Positions 17,919-26,879 are shown, numbered from the stretch's first letter. The stretch: 64,000 nt of DNA from Azospirillum cavernae (GCF_003590795.1 NZ_QYUL01000002.1:1729001-1793000), one strand, 5' to 3'. Translations and numbers: made by a program. Notes: generated by a model not told the origin, from the sequence alone.

Positions 17919-17980
17919 GATGCGGCGACTCCCCCCACTCGAACCAGACTCTGTTGCGGGCCGGACTCTGCGTCAGCCCG

Positions 17981-18913
17981 TCACTGGGCCAGCGGCGGCA
18001 ACCCAACATCGGGCAGGGCCGGGCGGGTGGCCAGCGCCTTGCGCACGATGGCCTCCACCTCGTCGCGCTCCGCGCCTTCCAGCGGCAGGCGGGGCGGGCG
18101 GGTCAGCAGGCTGCCGCGACCGGCGATGTGCTCGGCCAGCTTGATTCCCTGCACCAGATCGGGGCGGGCGTCCAGATGCAGCAGCGGCATGAACCAATCA
18201 TAGATCGGCAGCGCCTCGTCCAAACGGCGGTCGCGGGCCAGACGGAACAGCGTTTCGCCTTCGCGCGGGAAGATGTTGGACATGCCGGAAATCCAGCCGA
18301 CCGCGCCCAACAGCACGCTTTCGACCACCACATCGTCCAAACCGCACAGCGGGATGAAGCGGTCGCCGGTCATGTTGCGGACGTCCACGATGCGCCGGGT
18401 GTCGCCCGAGGATTCCTTGAACGCCACGATGGTGTCCACGTCGGTCAGGCTGGCCAGCATGGTCGGCGTGACGTCGGTGCGGTAGGCGGGCGGGTTGTTG
18501 TACAGCATGATCGGCAGATCGGTCGCCGACGCCACGCCCCGGAAATGCACCAGCGTTTCGCGCGGCTTGGCCGGATAGACCATGGCGGGCAGCACCATCA
18601 GGCCGTGCGCCCCGGCCTTGGCCGCCATGCGCGCCGTCGTCGCCGCGAATTCGGTGGTGTATTCGGCCACGCCGACGATCACCGGCACGCGGCCCGCCGA
18701 CACGGCGACCGCCGTTTCGACCAGCTCCTGCTTTTCGGCCAGGGTCAGCGCGGTGTTTTCGCCGACCGTGCCGCCGACCACCAGACCCGACACGCCGTCG
18801 TCGATCAGCGCGCCAATGACCTTGGCGGTGGCCGCCGCGTCCAGCGAGAAATCATCGCGGAACTGCGTGGTGACGGCGGGGAAAACCCCTTTCCAGCGTT
18901 GGCGAGGATCCAT
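17981..18913 (-). CDS. 1-pyrroline-4-hydroxy-2-carboxylate deaminase (DapA family)
   Basis: 310 residues, class I aldolase/DHDPS fold. Schiff-base Lys in AFKESSGD, the conserved Tyr in MLYNNPPAYR and the GTVGEN segment near residue 50 are visible. Within this cluster it should deaminate 1-pyrroline-4-hydroxy-2-carboxylate to 2-oxoglutarate semialdehyde. ATG 18913 has AGGAG about 10 nt upstream. It is the first gene of the three-gene operon, and divergent to the GntR regulator. The dehydrogenase for the final step is absent from the window. Confidence 0.87.
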   Translation of the reverse strand: MDPRQRWKGVFPAVTTQFRDDFSLDAAATAKVIGALIDDGVSGLVVGGTVGENTALTLAEKQELVETAVAVSAGRVPVIVGVAEYTTEFAATTARMAAKAGAHGLMVLPAMVYPAKPRETLVHFRGVASATDLPIMLYNNPPAYRTDVTPTMLASLTDVDTIVAFKESSGDTRRIVDVRNMTGDRFIPLCGLDDVVVESVLLGAVGWISGMSNIFPREGETLFRLARDRRLDEALPIYDWFMPLLHLDARPDLVQGIKLAEHIAGRGSLLTRPPRLPLEGAERDEVEAIVRKALATRPALPDVGLPPLAQ

Positions 18914-18946
18914 GGCGGCGTGAACTCCTGTCCGGGGGGTGATTGC

Positions 18947-18963
18947 TTGTATCCAATTTGTAT
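18947..18963. promoter_or_regulatory. Candidate GntR operator: TTGTAT direct repeat
   Basis: TTGTAT at 18947-18952 and again at 18958-18963, exactly 11 bp (one helical turn) apart, in the 88-bp AT-rich intergenic space between the divergent hydroxyproline operon and its GntR-type regulator. Confidence 0.45.
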
Positions 18964-19001
18964 ATTTGAAATGGCCGCGCCGTCAAGCTAAGAAGATCAG
19001 C

Positions 19002-19691
19002 ATGACGAACGACACCCCCCGGCGCGGCGGCGGCCCGCAGAAAATTTACGACGCGCTGAAGGCCGACATCCTCAACATGACTCTGGCGCCTGGCGCCGGG
19101 TTGGATGAGACGGAGCTGTCGGCGCGGTTCGGCATGTCGCGCACCCCGGTGCGCGAGGCCCTGCAACGGCTGGTCGCCGAAGGGCTGGCGACGACCTTGC
19201 CGAATCGCAACACGGTGGTGACGGTCCTGGATTTCGACGGGGTGCCGCATTACCTCGACGCGCTGACGCTGATGTACCGCGTCACCGGGCGTCTGGCGGC
19301 GCTGCGGCGGACGCCGGAGGATCTGGAGCGGATGCGGGCGGCCCAGGCCGATTTCGCCGCCGCCGTCGCCGCGTCCGACGCCATCGCCATGCTGGAAAGC
19401 AACCGCAACTTCCACCTCGCCATCGCGCGGGCGGGGGGCAACCGTTATTACACCGACCTGTTCGAGCGTCTGCTGAACGATGGCATGCGCCTGCTGCGCC
19501 TCTATTACCGCAGTTACCAGGACGCCTTGCCGCAGGAGTTCGTCCACGGACACGACGCGATGATCGCGGTGATCGAAGCGGGCGACGCCGCCACCGCCGA
19601 ACGGCAGGGGGCGGAGCATGCCAGCCAGATCGTCGGCCAACTCCAACGCTTCATCGCCCCGGCGCTGGGGGCGGACATCGGGTTGGAGTGA
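19002..19691 (+). CDS. GntR/FCD-family regulator, probably of hydroxyproline catabolism
   Basis: 229 residues from ATG 19002; the open frame extends 63 bp upstream but into the promoter region. N-terminal winged helix: KIYDALKADILNMTLAPGAGLDE and LSARFGMSRTPVREALQRLVAEGL. The C-terminal all-helical FCD domain has His/Asp metal-site residues in the usual places (NFHLAIARAGGN, HDAMIAVIEAGD). It is divergent to the three catabolic genes and is expected to bind the 18914-19001 region, releasing on a hydroxyproline-derived effector. Confidence 0.9.
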   Translation: MTNDTPRRGGGPQKIYDALKADILNMTLAPGAGLDETELSARFGMSRTPVREALQRLVAEGLATTLPNRNTVVTVLDFDGVPHYLDALTLMYRVTGRLAALRRTPEDLERMRAAQADFAAAVAASDAIAMLESNRNFHLAIARAGGNRYYTDLFERLLNDGMRLLRLYYRSYQDALPQEFVHGHDAMIAVIEAGDAATAERQGAEHASQIVGQLQRFIAPALGADIGLE

Positions 19692-19976
19692 GCGACAAGG
19701 GGCGTCTGATTTGCAGACAGGGCAACGAAGTCAGGTTAACGTAACGTCACCAACCTGGAAGACGTACCTGAGACACGGATGAACACGGATATCCACGGAT
19801 GAACACGGATATCCACGGATGAACACGGATAAATAATTTCCCCTGATCCGTGTTCATCCGTGGGCCGACGCAGTCGGCATCCGTGTTTATCCGTGTTCAA
19901 TGTCATTTTCCGGTTTTGAAGTGCGGCCACGTTAACCTGACTTCGTTGCCCTGGATTTGCAGACGCCCCTTGTCGC
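19692..19976. repeat. 285-bp intergenic element with long inverted ends and internal tandem repeats
   Basis: The ends match as inverted copies: 19692-19708 with 19960-19976 (17 of 17) and 19719-19742 with 19929-19952 (24 of 24). Inside are two full 20-bp units and one partial unit starting ACGGATGAACACGGAT (19775-19830), two opposite-strand relatives (19846-19861 exact, 19879-19894 with one change), and a hairpin GCCGAC-gca-GTCGGC (19864-19878). The element fills the whole space between two convergent genes. It could be a MITE-like mobile unit or a large RNA hairpin; no transposase is present. Confidence 0.75.
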
Positions 19977-19991
19977 CATGGCCGCTCCGGG

Positions 19992-21179
19992 TCACGCCGC
20001 CTGAGCGGCCAGAGCAAAGGACGCGCGGCGGTCGAGACGGCCGCTCCACAGGGTCAGCAACAGGGCGACGGCGACCAGAATCGCGCCAACCCAGGGCGTG
20101 GCCCCCAGTCCCAGGGGCGAGGCGACGACCAGACCGCCGATCCAGGCTCCGGCGGCGATCCCCAGATTGAAGGCGGCGATGTTCAGGGCCGAGGCGACGT
20201 CCACCGCCGTGGGGCGCACGGATTGGGCCAGTTGGACCACATAGATCTGAAGCCCCGGCACGTTGGCGAAGGACAGGAAGCCCAGCGCCGCCAGCGTTGG
20301 CACCGCCAGCCAGGGCGACGGCGCGGTGACGCTGAACAGGGCCAGAACCAGCGCCTGCGCCACGAACAGACCGGCCAACGCCCGAACCGGATTGCGGTTG
20401 GCCAACCGCCCGCCCGCGATGTTGCCCAGCGCGATGGCGACGCCATACAGCACCAGAATGACGCTGACCGAGGATTCGGCGAAGCCGGTGATCTGTTGCA
20501 GGACCGACGCCAGATAGGTGAAGGTGACGAAGGTGCCGCCATAGCCAAGCGCGGTCATGGCGAAGACGATCAGCAACCGCCCGCTGCCCAGCACCCGAAC
20601 TTGGTCCCCGATGCTGGCTGGGGGGGCCATGCGCAGACGGGCGGGCAGCAGCAGGGCGATGGCGGCGAAGGCGATCACGCCCAGCCCGGCGACGGCGGCG
20701 AAGGTCGCCCGCCAACCAAAATTCTGGCCGATCAGCGTGCCCAGCGGCACGCCGGTGACGATGGCCACGGTCAACCCCATGAACATCATGGCGATGGCCG
20801 AGGCCCGCCGGTCTTCCGGCACCAGATCGGCGGCGATGGTGGCGCCGACGGAAAAGAACACGCCATGGGCGAAAGCCGACAGCACGCGCGCGGCCAGCAA
20901 CGGCGCGTAGGACGGGCTGAGCGCCGCCATGCCGTTGCCGACGACGAACAGCGCCATCAGACCGAGCAGCAGGCGTTTGCGGGGGATCCGCCCGGTCAGG
21001 GCGGTGAGGACCGGCGCGCCGAAGGTGACGCCAAGGGCGTAAACGCTGACGATCAACCCGGCGAGCGGCAGGTCGATGCGCAGATCCTCCGCCACCGTGG
21101 GCAACAGCCCGACGATGACGAATTCCGTGGTGCCGATCGCGTAGGCGGCGATCGTCAGGGCGAAGAGGGCAAGGGGCAT
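19992..21179 (-). CDS. MFS transporter of the sugar/drug efflux (AraJ-like) type
   Basis: 395 residues with 12 predicted helices. The beginning LTIAAYAIGTTEFVIVGLLP and the motif-A-like loop TGRIPRKRLLLGLMALFVVGNG are characteristic of the DHA1 AraJ/YdhP-like exporters. It is divergent from a LysR regulator (140 bp apart) that probably controls it. Substrate unknown. Confidence 0.88.
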   Translation of the reverse strand: MPLALFALTIAAYAIGTTEFVIVGLLPTVAEDLRIDLPLAGLIVSVYALGVTFGAPVLTALTGRIPRKRLLLGLMALFVVGNGMAALSPSYAPLLAARVLSAFAHGVFFSVGATIAADLVPEDRRASAIAMMFMGLTVAIVTGVPLGTLIGQNFGWRATFAAVAGLGVIAFAAIALLLPARLRMAPPASIGDQVRVLGSGRLLIVFAMTALGYGGTFVTFTYLASVLQQITGFAESSVSVILVLYGVAIALGNIAGGRLANRNPVRALAGLFVAQALVLALFSVTAPSPWLAVPTLAALGFLSFANVPGLQIYVVQLAQSVRPTAVDVASALNIAAFNLGIAAGAWIGGLVVASPLGLGATPWVGAILVAVALLLTLWSGRLDRRASFALAAQAA

Positions 21180-21298
21180 GATCGGCGTCCTGAAAATGGG
21201 TCCGGCGGGCCGCTTGAGGCTGGCCGGTTGCGATTGACGCCGACTATGACGGACTGGCGTTCCCCCGATTAGAGCCGATAAGATTGAAACATCTGTGA

Positions 21299-21310
21299 TT
21301 TGAATTCAAA
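21299..21310. promoter_or_regulatory. Palindrome between MFS and LysR genes
   Basis: TTTGAATTCAAA is a perfect 12-bp palindrome ending 9 bp before the LysR start, in an AT-richer stretch of the divergent promoter region. LysR proteins bind such interrupted or continuous dyads; this is a candidate autoregulatory site. Confidence 0.4.
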
Positions 21311-21319
21311 AGTGAGGCT

Positions 21320-22225
21320 ATGGACAACGCCGCCGGAGAGATGGAGGTTTTCGTCCACGCGGCGACCCTGGGCAGCTTTTCGGCGGCGGGGCGGGCGTTG
21401 CGCCTGTCCCCTTCGGCGGTGAGCAAGCTGGTGTCGCGGTTGGAGGAACGGTTGGGAACCCGCCTCATGGCGCGCTCCACCCGCAGCCTGAGCCTGACGC
21501 CGGAGGGCGAACTCTATCTGGAACGGGCGCAGCGCATTCTGGAGGAAATCCGGGAGGCCGAACGGGCCGTCGCCTTCGGCGGGGCGGCGCTGCCGCGCGG
21601 GCGTTTGCGGGTCAGCGCGTCTGTGGCCTTCGGGGTGCGGTTCATCGTGCCGCTGCTGCCGGATTTTCTGGCGCGCTACCCCGACGTTCAGCTTGATCTG
21701 TCGCTGACCGACGGAATCATCGATCTGGTGGGGGAGCGGACGGACATCGCCATCCGCGTGGGCGCGCTGCCCGACACGGCGTTGAAGGCGCGCAAGCTGA
21801 TGGAAAGCCGCCGGGTGATCGTCGCCGCCCCGTCCTATCTGGACCGTCGGGGCGAGCCGCTGACGCCCGACGATCTCGACCGCCACAACGGGCTGACCTT
21901 CAATTTCCGGCAAAGCTGGGAGGAGTGGCCCTTCCGCGACCCCGCCACGGGCCGCCTCTTCACGCGCTCCGTCCGGGGAAATTTCGAGGCGAACAACGGC
22001 CCGACCGTGCGCGCGCTGTGCGTCGCCGGGGTCGGTCTGGCGCGGGTCGGGCGCTTCCACGTCCAACCCGACATCGAGGCGGGGCGGTTGGTTCCTGTGC
22101 TGGAATCGTTCAACCCGAACGACATCGAACCCATCCACGCCGTCTACGCCAGCCACCCCCATCTGGCCGCCCGCATCCGCGCCTTCATCGACTTTCTGAC
22201 CGAGGGGCGGGCGGAGGGCGGTTGA
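21320..22225 (+). CDS. LysR-family transcriptional regulator
   Basis: 301 residues, normal LysR length. The winged helix occupies residues 1-65 (FVHAATLGSFSAAGRALRLSPSAVSKLVSRLEERLG), followed by the periplasmic-binding-like effector domain (LRVSASVAFGVRFIVPLLPDF onward). It belongs to the large CrgA/DsdC-like subgroup. The divergent MFS gene is the likely target. Confidence 0.92.
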   Translation: MDNAAGEMEVFVHAATLGSFSAAGRALRLSPSAVSKLVSRLEERLGTRLMARSTRSLSLTPEGELYLERAQRILEEIREAERAVAFGGAALPRGRLRVSASVAFGVRFIVPLLPDFLARYPDVQLDLSLTDGIIDLVGERTDIAIRVGALPDTALKARKLMESRRVIVAAPSYLDRRGEPLTPDDLDRHNGLTFNFRQSWEEWPFRDPATGRLFTRSVRGNFEANNGPTVRALCVAGVGLARVGRFHVQPDIEAGRLVPVLESFNPNDIEPIHAVYASHPHLAARIRAFIDFLTEGRAEGG

Positions 22226-22246
22226 TGGCGAATGGGGGAAAAAGGA

Positions 22247-22282
22247 AACCGGCGTGGGGGATCATTGTCCTCCACGCCGGTT
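22247..22282 (-). terminator. Terminator of the indolepyruvate oxidoreductase gene
   Basis: 11-bp stem 22247-22257/22272-22282 with a 14-nt loop. On the minus strand it is followed by a cctttttccccc run, so its polarity fits the oxidoreductase gene, whose stop is about 55 bp before it. Confidence 0.6.
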
Positions 22283-22338
22283 CGATCAATGGTGGCTTGG
22301 GCGGCGCAGTTGCGCCGTCGTCGCCGGGGTAATGGCGG

Positions 22339-25300
22339 TTACTCCGCCGCCATCGCCGGGGCCTTCGCCGGGTTGCGGAAGGCGTCCAGCAGTTTGGCTT
22401 CCTTGGCCTTGGCGATGGCGACGTTGCGGGCCTTGATTGGGCCGTAGCCGCGCATCTCCATCGGCAGGGCGGCGATTTCCAGGGCCAGGGCCAGCGTGTC
22501 GCGGGTCAGGCTGTGCAGGATTTCGCCCATCACCGCCTCGTAATCGGCGATCAGTTGACGTTCCTGGCGGCGCTCCTCCGTGCGGCCGAAGGGGTCGAAG
22601 CGGGTGCCGCGCAGGCGCTTGCCCTTGGCCAGCAGGCGCAGGACCGGCAGCATCCAGGGGCCGAAGGTCTTCTTTTTCGGCTCGCCGCCATCCTCGCCGA
22701 CCTCGCCCAGCGCCGGGGGGGCCAGATGGAAGGTTAGCTTCCAGTCGCCTTCGAACTGGCGCTGGACGCTTTCGAGGAAACCGCTGTCGGTGTAGAGGCG
22801 GGCGACCTCATACTCGTCCTTGTAGGCCAGCAGCTTGAAATGGGCGCGGGCGACGGCTTCGGTCAGAGCGGTGGAGCCGGGGATTTTCTGCCCCTCGACC
22901 CGACGGGTCCAATCGACCAGCGCGTGATAACGGGCGGCGTAGGCGCTGTCCTGATAGTCGGTCAGGAAGCGGGTGCGCCGCTCGACGATCTCCTCCAGGC
23001 TGTCGGAGAAACGGCGCTGGTCGAGCAGGAGGGAGGCGTTTCCGACCTCCACCGGGGCGGGCGGGGCGGCGGCGGCCTGGACGGCGGCCAGATCGACGGC
23101 GGCGCGACGGCCCCACTGGAAGGCGTCGAGATTCAGTTTGATCGACACGCCGTTCAGTTCGATGGCCTTGAGGATCGCGGCCTCGGTCAGCGGGATCAGC
23201 CCCTTTTGCCAGGCGTAGCCCATCAGGATGGGGTTGGCGTAAACGCTGTCGCCCAACAGGCCGGTGGCGAGTTTCGAGGCGTCCAGCGCGTCGACCATGG
23301 CGTCGCCGCCGCAGGCCTTGCGGATGTCGCCGACCAGATCGCGGACGGGGATCACCATGTCCGGCTTTTTGATGAAATCGGCGGTGATGGCGTCGTGGGT
23401 GTTGACCACGGCGCGGGTGTGGCCCGCCCGCATCTTCGACAGCCCGTCGCCCGCCGCCGCGACGACGATGTCGCAGCCTAGAACCGCGTCGGCCCCGCCC
23501 GCCGCGATGCGGACGGAATGAATGTCTTCCGGCGTCTGACCGATGCGGATGTGGCTGGTGACGGCGCCGCCCTTTTGCGCCAGCCCGGTCATGTCGAGCA
23601 CGCCGACGCCCTTGCCCTCGATGTGCGCGGCCATGCCGAGCAGCGCGCCGATGGTGACGACGCCGGTGCCGCCGACGCCGGTGACATACAGGCCCCAGGT
23701 CTTGTCAAAGGTCGGCAGGGTCGGGGTGGGCAGCGGCGCGCTGTCCACCGCCTTGGCGGCGGCGGGCTTGGGTTTGCGCAACTGACCGCCCTCGACCGTG
23801 ACGAAGCTGGGGCAGAAGCCCTTGGTGCAGGAGAAATCCTTGTTGCAGGAGGATTGATCGATCTGGCGCTTGCGCCCGAACTCGGTCTCCAGCGGGATCA
23901 CCGACACGCAGGATGATTTGGTCGAGCAATCGCCGCAGCCTTCGCACACCAGCTCGTTGATGACCACGCGCTTGGCCGGATCGACCATCTTGCCGCGCTT
24001 GCGGCGGCGGCGCTTTTCGGTGGCGCAGGTCTGGTCATAAATCAGGATGCTGGTGCCGCCGACCTCGCGCAGTTCCTTCTGCACGCGGTCCAGATCGTCG
24101 CGGTGCTCCACCGCCGTGAATTGCGGCAGGCCGCTGTTGATGCCGTATTTTTCCGGCTCGTCGGTGACGACGGTGATGCGGGTCACGCCCTCCGCCCGCA
24201 GGGTCTGGGCGATGGATTGGACGGTCTGCGTGCCGTCAAAGGGCTGGCCGCCGGTCATGGCGACGGCGTCGTTGAACAGGATCTTGTAGGTGATGTTCAC
24301 CTTGGCGGCGATGGCCTGACGGATCGCCAGGATGCCGGAATGGAAATAGGTGCCGTCGCCCAGATTGGCGAAGATGTGGGTTTCGTCGGTGAAGGGGGCT
24401 TGGCCGACCCACGGCACACCCTCGCCGCCCATCTGGGTGAAGGTGTCGGCCTTGCGGTCCAGCCAGGTCGCCATGTAATGGCAGCCGATGCCGCCCAAGG
24501 CCCGGCTGCCCTCCGGCACCACGGTCGAGGTGTTGTGCGGGCAGCCCGAACAGAAGGTCGGCTTGCGCACGACGCGGGCGACATGGGCCTTTTGCTGCTC
24601 CTGCGCGTCGAGGAAGGCGATGCGGCGGGCGAGGTTTTCATTGTCGATGAAGCGCTGCAAGCGCCGCCCGATCACCACGGCGATCTGGGCGGGGGACAGC
24701 TCGCCCGCGCTGGGCAGAATCCATTCACCGGCCTCGTCGAACTTGCCGACGACCTTCGGGCGGACGTCGGAATTCCAGTTGTAAAGCTGTTCCTTGAGCT
24801 GGTTTTCAATGACCGCGCGCTTTTCCTCGACGACGACGATCTCCTCCAGCCCTTCGGCGAAATGGCGGACGCCGTCGCGCTCCAGCGGCCAGGGCATGCC
24901 GACCTTGTAGACGGTGATGCCCCAATCGGCCGCCATCTCCTCCGTGATGCCGAGTTCGTCCAAGGCTTGGCGAACGTCCAGATAGCTCTTGCCGGTGGTG
25001 ACGATTCCGAAACGCGGGCGCGGGCTGGACAGCACGACTTGATCCAGCTTGTTGGCGCGGGCGAAGGCGAGCGCGGCGTAAAGCTTGTGCTTCATCAGCC
25101 GGTGTTCCTGCTCCAGCGGCGGATCGGGCCAACGGATGTTCAGGCCCCCGGCGGGCATCGGGAAATCGGCGGGAATGATCGGGCTGACGCGGTGCGGGTC
25201 GATGTAGACGGACGCCGAGCTGTCCACCGTCTCGGCGATCGTCTTCATGGCGATCCAGCAGCCGGAAAAGCGGCTCATCTGCCAGCCGATCAGGCCGTAA

Positions 25301-25857
25301 TCCAAAATCTCCTGCACGCCCGACGGATTCAGCACCGGAATCATCGCGTGCATGTAGGCGTGTTCGGACTGGTGCGGGAAGGTCGAGGATTTGGAATTGT
25401 GGTCGTCGCCGGTCAGCACCAGCACGCCGCCGTTTTTCGAGGTTCCCGCCGCGTTGGCGTGCTTGAAGACGTCGCCGGAGCGGTCAACGCCCGGCCCCTT
25501 GCCGTACCACATGGCGAAGACGCCGTCGTATCGGGCGCCCTTGAACATGCCGACCTGCTGGCTGCCCCAAACGGCGGTCGCGCCCAACTCCTCATTCACG
25601 CCGGGTTGGAATTGGATGTGGTTCTTTTCCAGGAATTTGCGGGCGTTCCACAAATTCTGGTCGAACCCGCCCAGCGGCGATCCGCGATAACCGGAAATAA
25701 AACAGCCGGTGTTCAGCCCGGCCAACAGATCCCGTTGGCGCTGCATCATCGGCAGACGCACCAACGCTTGGGTGCCGGTGAGGTAAACGCGCCCCTGTTC
25801 GAGCGCGTATTTGTCGTCAAGCGACACGTTTGCCAATGACACAGGCGCCAGAGCCAT
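22339..25857 (-). CDS. Indolepyruvate:ferredoxin oxidoreductase, fused alpha/gamma subunits
   Basis: 1172 residues from ATG 25857 (MALAPVSL), chosen because GGAAGGG lies 9 nt upstream; longer starts exist. Oxidatively decarboxylates indolepyruvate and related aryl or branched 2-oxoacids to acyl-CoA with ferredoxin as acceptor. The TPP-dependent part has GYRGSPLGGFDQNLW near the start and GCPHNTSTVVPEG plus LGDGTYFHSG around the TPP/Mg site. Next is a Cys-rich iron-sulfur part (CEGCGDCSTKSSC, CSCTKGFCPS-like), then the gamma domain (VTGVGGTGVVTIGALLGMAAH). This is the long, single-chain form common in alphaproteobacteria. It stands alone. Confidence 0.93.
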   Translation of the reverse strand: MALAPVSLANVSLDDKYALEQGRVYLTGTQALVRLPMMQRQRDLLAGLNTGCFISGYRGSPLGGFDQNLWNARKFLEKNHIQFQPGVNEELGATAVWGSQQVGMFKGARYDGVFAMWYGKGPGVDRSGDVFKHANAAGTSKNGGVLVLTGDDHNSKSSTFPHQSEHAYMHAMIPVLNPSGVQEILDYGLIGWQMSRFSGCWIAMKTIAETVDSSASVYIDPHRVSPIIPADFPMPAGGLNIRWPDPPLEQEHRLMKHKLYAALAFARANKLDQVVLSSPRPRFGIVTTGKSYLDVRQALDELGITEEMAADWGITVYKVGMPWPLERDGVRHFAEGLEEIVVVEEKRAVIENQLKEQLYNWNSDVRPKVVGKFDEAGEWILPSAGELSPAQIAVVIGRRLQRFIDNENLARRIAFLDAQEQQKAHVARVVRKPTFCSGCPHNTSTVVPEGSRALGGIGCHYMATWLDRKADTFTQMGGEGVPWVGQAPFTDETHIFANLGDGTYFHSGILAIRQAIAAKVNITYKILFNDAVAMTGGQPFDGTQTVQSIAQTLRAEGVTRITVVTDEPEKYGINSGLPQFTAVEHRDDLDRVQKELREVGGTSILIYDQTCATEKRRRRKRGKMVDPAKRVVINELVCEGCGDCSTKSSCVSVIPLETEFGRKRQIDQSSCNKDFSCTKGFCPSFVTVEGGQLRKPKPAAAKAVDSAPLPTPTLPTFDKTWGLYVTGVGGTGVVTIGALLGMAAHIEGKGVGVLDMTGLAQKGGAVTSHIRIGQTPEDIHSVRIAAGGADAVLGCDIVVAAAGDGLSKMRAGHTRAVVNTHDAITADFIKKPDMVIPVRDLVGDIRKACGGDAMVDALDASKLATGLLGDSVYANPILMGYAWQKGLIPLTEAAILKAIELNGVSIKLNLDAFQWGRRAAVDLAAVQAAAAPPAPVEVGNASLLLDQRRFSDSLEEIVERRTRFLTDYQDSAYAARYHALVDWTRRVEGQKIPGSTALTEAVARAHFKLLAYKDEYEVARLYTDSGFLESVQRQFEGDWKLTFHLAPPALGEVGEDGGEPKKKTFGPWMLPVLRLLAKGKRLRGTRFDPFGRTEERRQERQLIADYEAVMGEILHSLTRDTLALALEIAALPMEMRGYGPIKARNVAIAKAKEAKLLDAFRNPAKAPAMAAE

Positions 25858-26225
25858 CGTCCCCATCCCTTCCAAGCGTCGGCGGCCGGGCTTTATTGCT
25901 GGGCCGTCATTTTGTTCGACCTGCAAAAAGGTAATGAAGGCTGTCGTATGTGTCCACGCCCGTCATGGGCCGATCCGCAAAAAGCAAGGAACATCCGGCA
26001 ACCAAGGGTCTTCCGTAACGGACCGTATGGAAACGCCTGCCTTGCGGACATTACCGCTCCGTCGTCGTTTCCTGGGCGCCGCCCCAACACGGAATATGGG
26101 GGTGACTCGGATCATTGGGAGGGGCCGCGTGTGGGCGCGTTGTTCAATCAGGAAAAACTGATGAAGATGGACGCGACGGTGGCCGACGCCTATCTTACGC
26201 GCAGGGCTTTTGCGAGGGGACGGAC
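25858..26225. other. Intergenic region with divergent promoters, no gene seen
   Basis: 368 bp between the oxidoreductase and a small membrane protein. It is AT-richer near 25895-25990. An imperfect dyad with arms TTCC-TA and TA-GGAA spans 26011-26032 and may be a regulator site. Short open frames here have poor codon use and no credible RBS. I see no riboswitch I recognise. Confidence 0.4.
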
Positions 26226-26879
26226 ATGGACGGCGGTTGCGGCGGCGGCGCGTGTGGTGGCGGCGGTGGTGGGCGGCGCGGCGGTGGTCAGGCCGATTTT
26301 CGCCGCACCTTGCGCACGGCGATGATGGTCAGCGCGGTGATGGGGGCGTTCCTGCTCATCGCCGCCACCCGCACCCAGGCGGTGGCGCTGTGGGCGGTGG
26401 CGCTGCTGGCGTTGAACCACGCCGCGACCTACGGCGTCAGTCTGGCGACGATGGGGCGCTCACTGGAAACGCGGGCGCGGCTGTCGTTGCTTCAGGGGGC
26501 GGTTCTGGCCGGGGCGGTGGTCTGGGTTCTGGTGACGGCTGGGCGCGCGGTGATCGGCGCGGGCGCGCCCGACGCGCCGCTGGCCAGTTTGGCCTTGCTG
26601 GTGGTGATCGGCGTCAGCCTGTCGATGGCGACCCTGCTGTTCGCTGGGCGGCGGGGGACGCTGTCGCTGCGATCAGTGTGGCTGTGCGCGCGCGGGGATC
26701 TGCTGCCGCAAGCCGCAGGGATGATGGGATTGCTTGGGGTTTGGGCGTTGGCCGATGGGTGGCCGGACGCGGCGGTGGGCGCGGTGATCGCCGCCTCGCT
26801 GTTGCCCGCCGCCTGGTCGCTGACGCGTGGGGCCTTGGGTCTGTCGCTGCCGACTGCGGGATCAATCCCCCGCCGCTGA
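26226..26879 (+). CDS. Cation-diffusion-facilitator-like membrane protein with lost metal residues
   Basis: 217 residues from ATG 26226 (AGGGGAC just upstream); the longer frame has no RBS. It starts with a Cys/Gly-rich tail (MDGGCGGGACG) and has about six helices. The order and wording (FRRTLRTAMMVSAVMG, HAATYGVSLATMG, RSVWLCARGDLLPQ, GWPDAAVGAVIAA) resemble CzcD/CDF-type cation transporters of Rhodospirillales. As I remember those relatives, TM2 carries ADALDFLGD; here it reads AVALLALNH, removing the metal-binding Asp residues. Probably a CDF homologue without normal transport; the comparison is from memory. Confidence 0.6.
   Translation: MDGGCGGGACGGGGGGRRGGGQADFRRTLRTAMMVSAVMGAFLLIAATRTQAVALWAVALLALNHAATYGVSLATMGRSLETRARLSLLQGAVLAGAVVWVLVTAGRAVIGAGAPDAPLASLALLVVIGVSLSMATLLFAGRRGTLSLRSVWLCARGDLLPQAAGMMGLLGVWALADGWPDAAVGAVIAASLLPAAWSLTRGALGLSLPTAGSIPRR

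Noticed and set aside
19775-19830. Tandem repeats as a CRISPR array
   Set aside because: Units are contiguous 20-bp copies without unique spacers, and no cas genes are nearby.
19736-20017. 93-codon minus-strand ORF across the 285-bp repeat element
   Set aside because: It is a translation of the tandem repeats (repeating SVDIRVHPWISVFIRV-like text), with no RBS and no domain.
26115-26225. Longer start for the CDF-like protein
   Set aside because: The added residues are Gly/Arg-rich without an RBS; ATG 26226 has AGGGGAC and begins the Cys-rich tail expected for the family.
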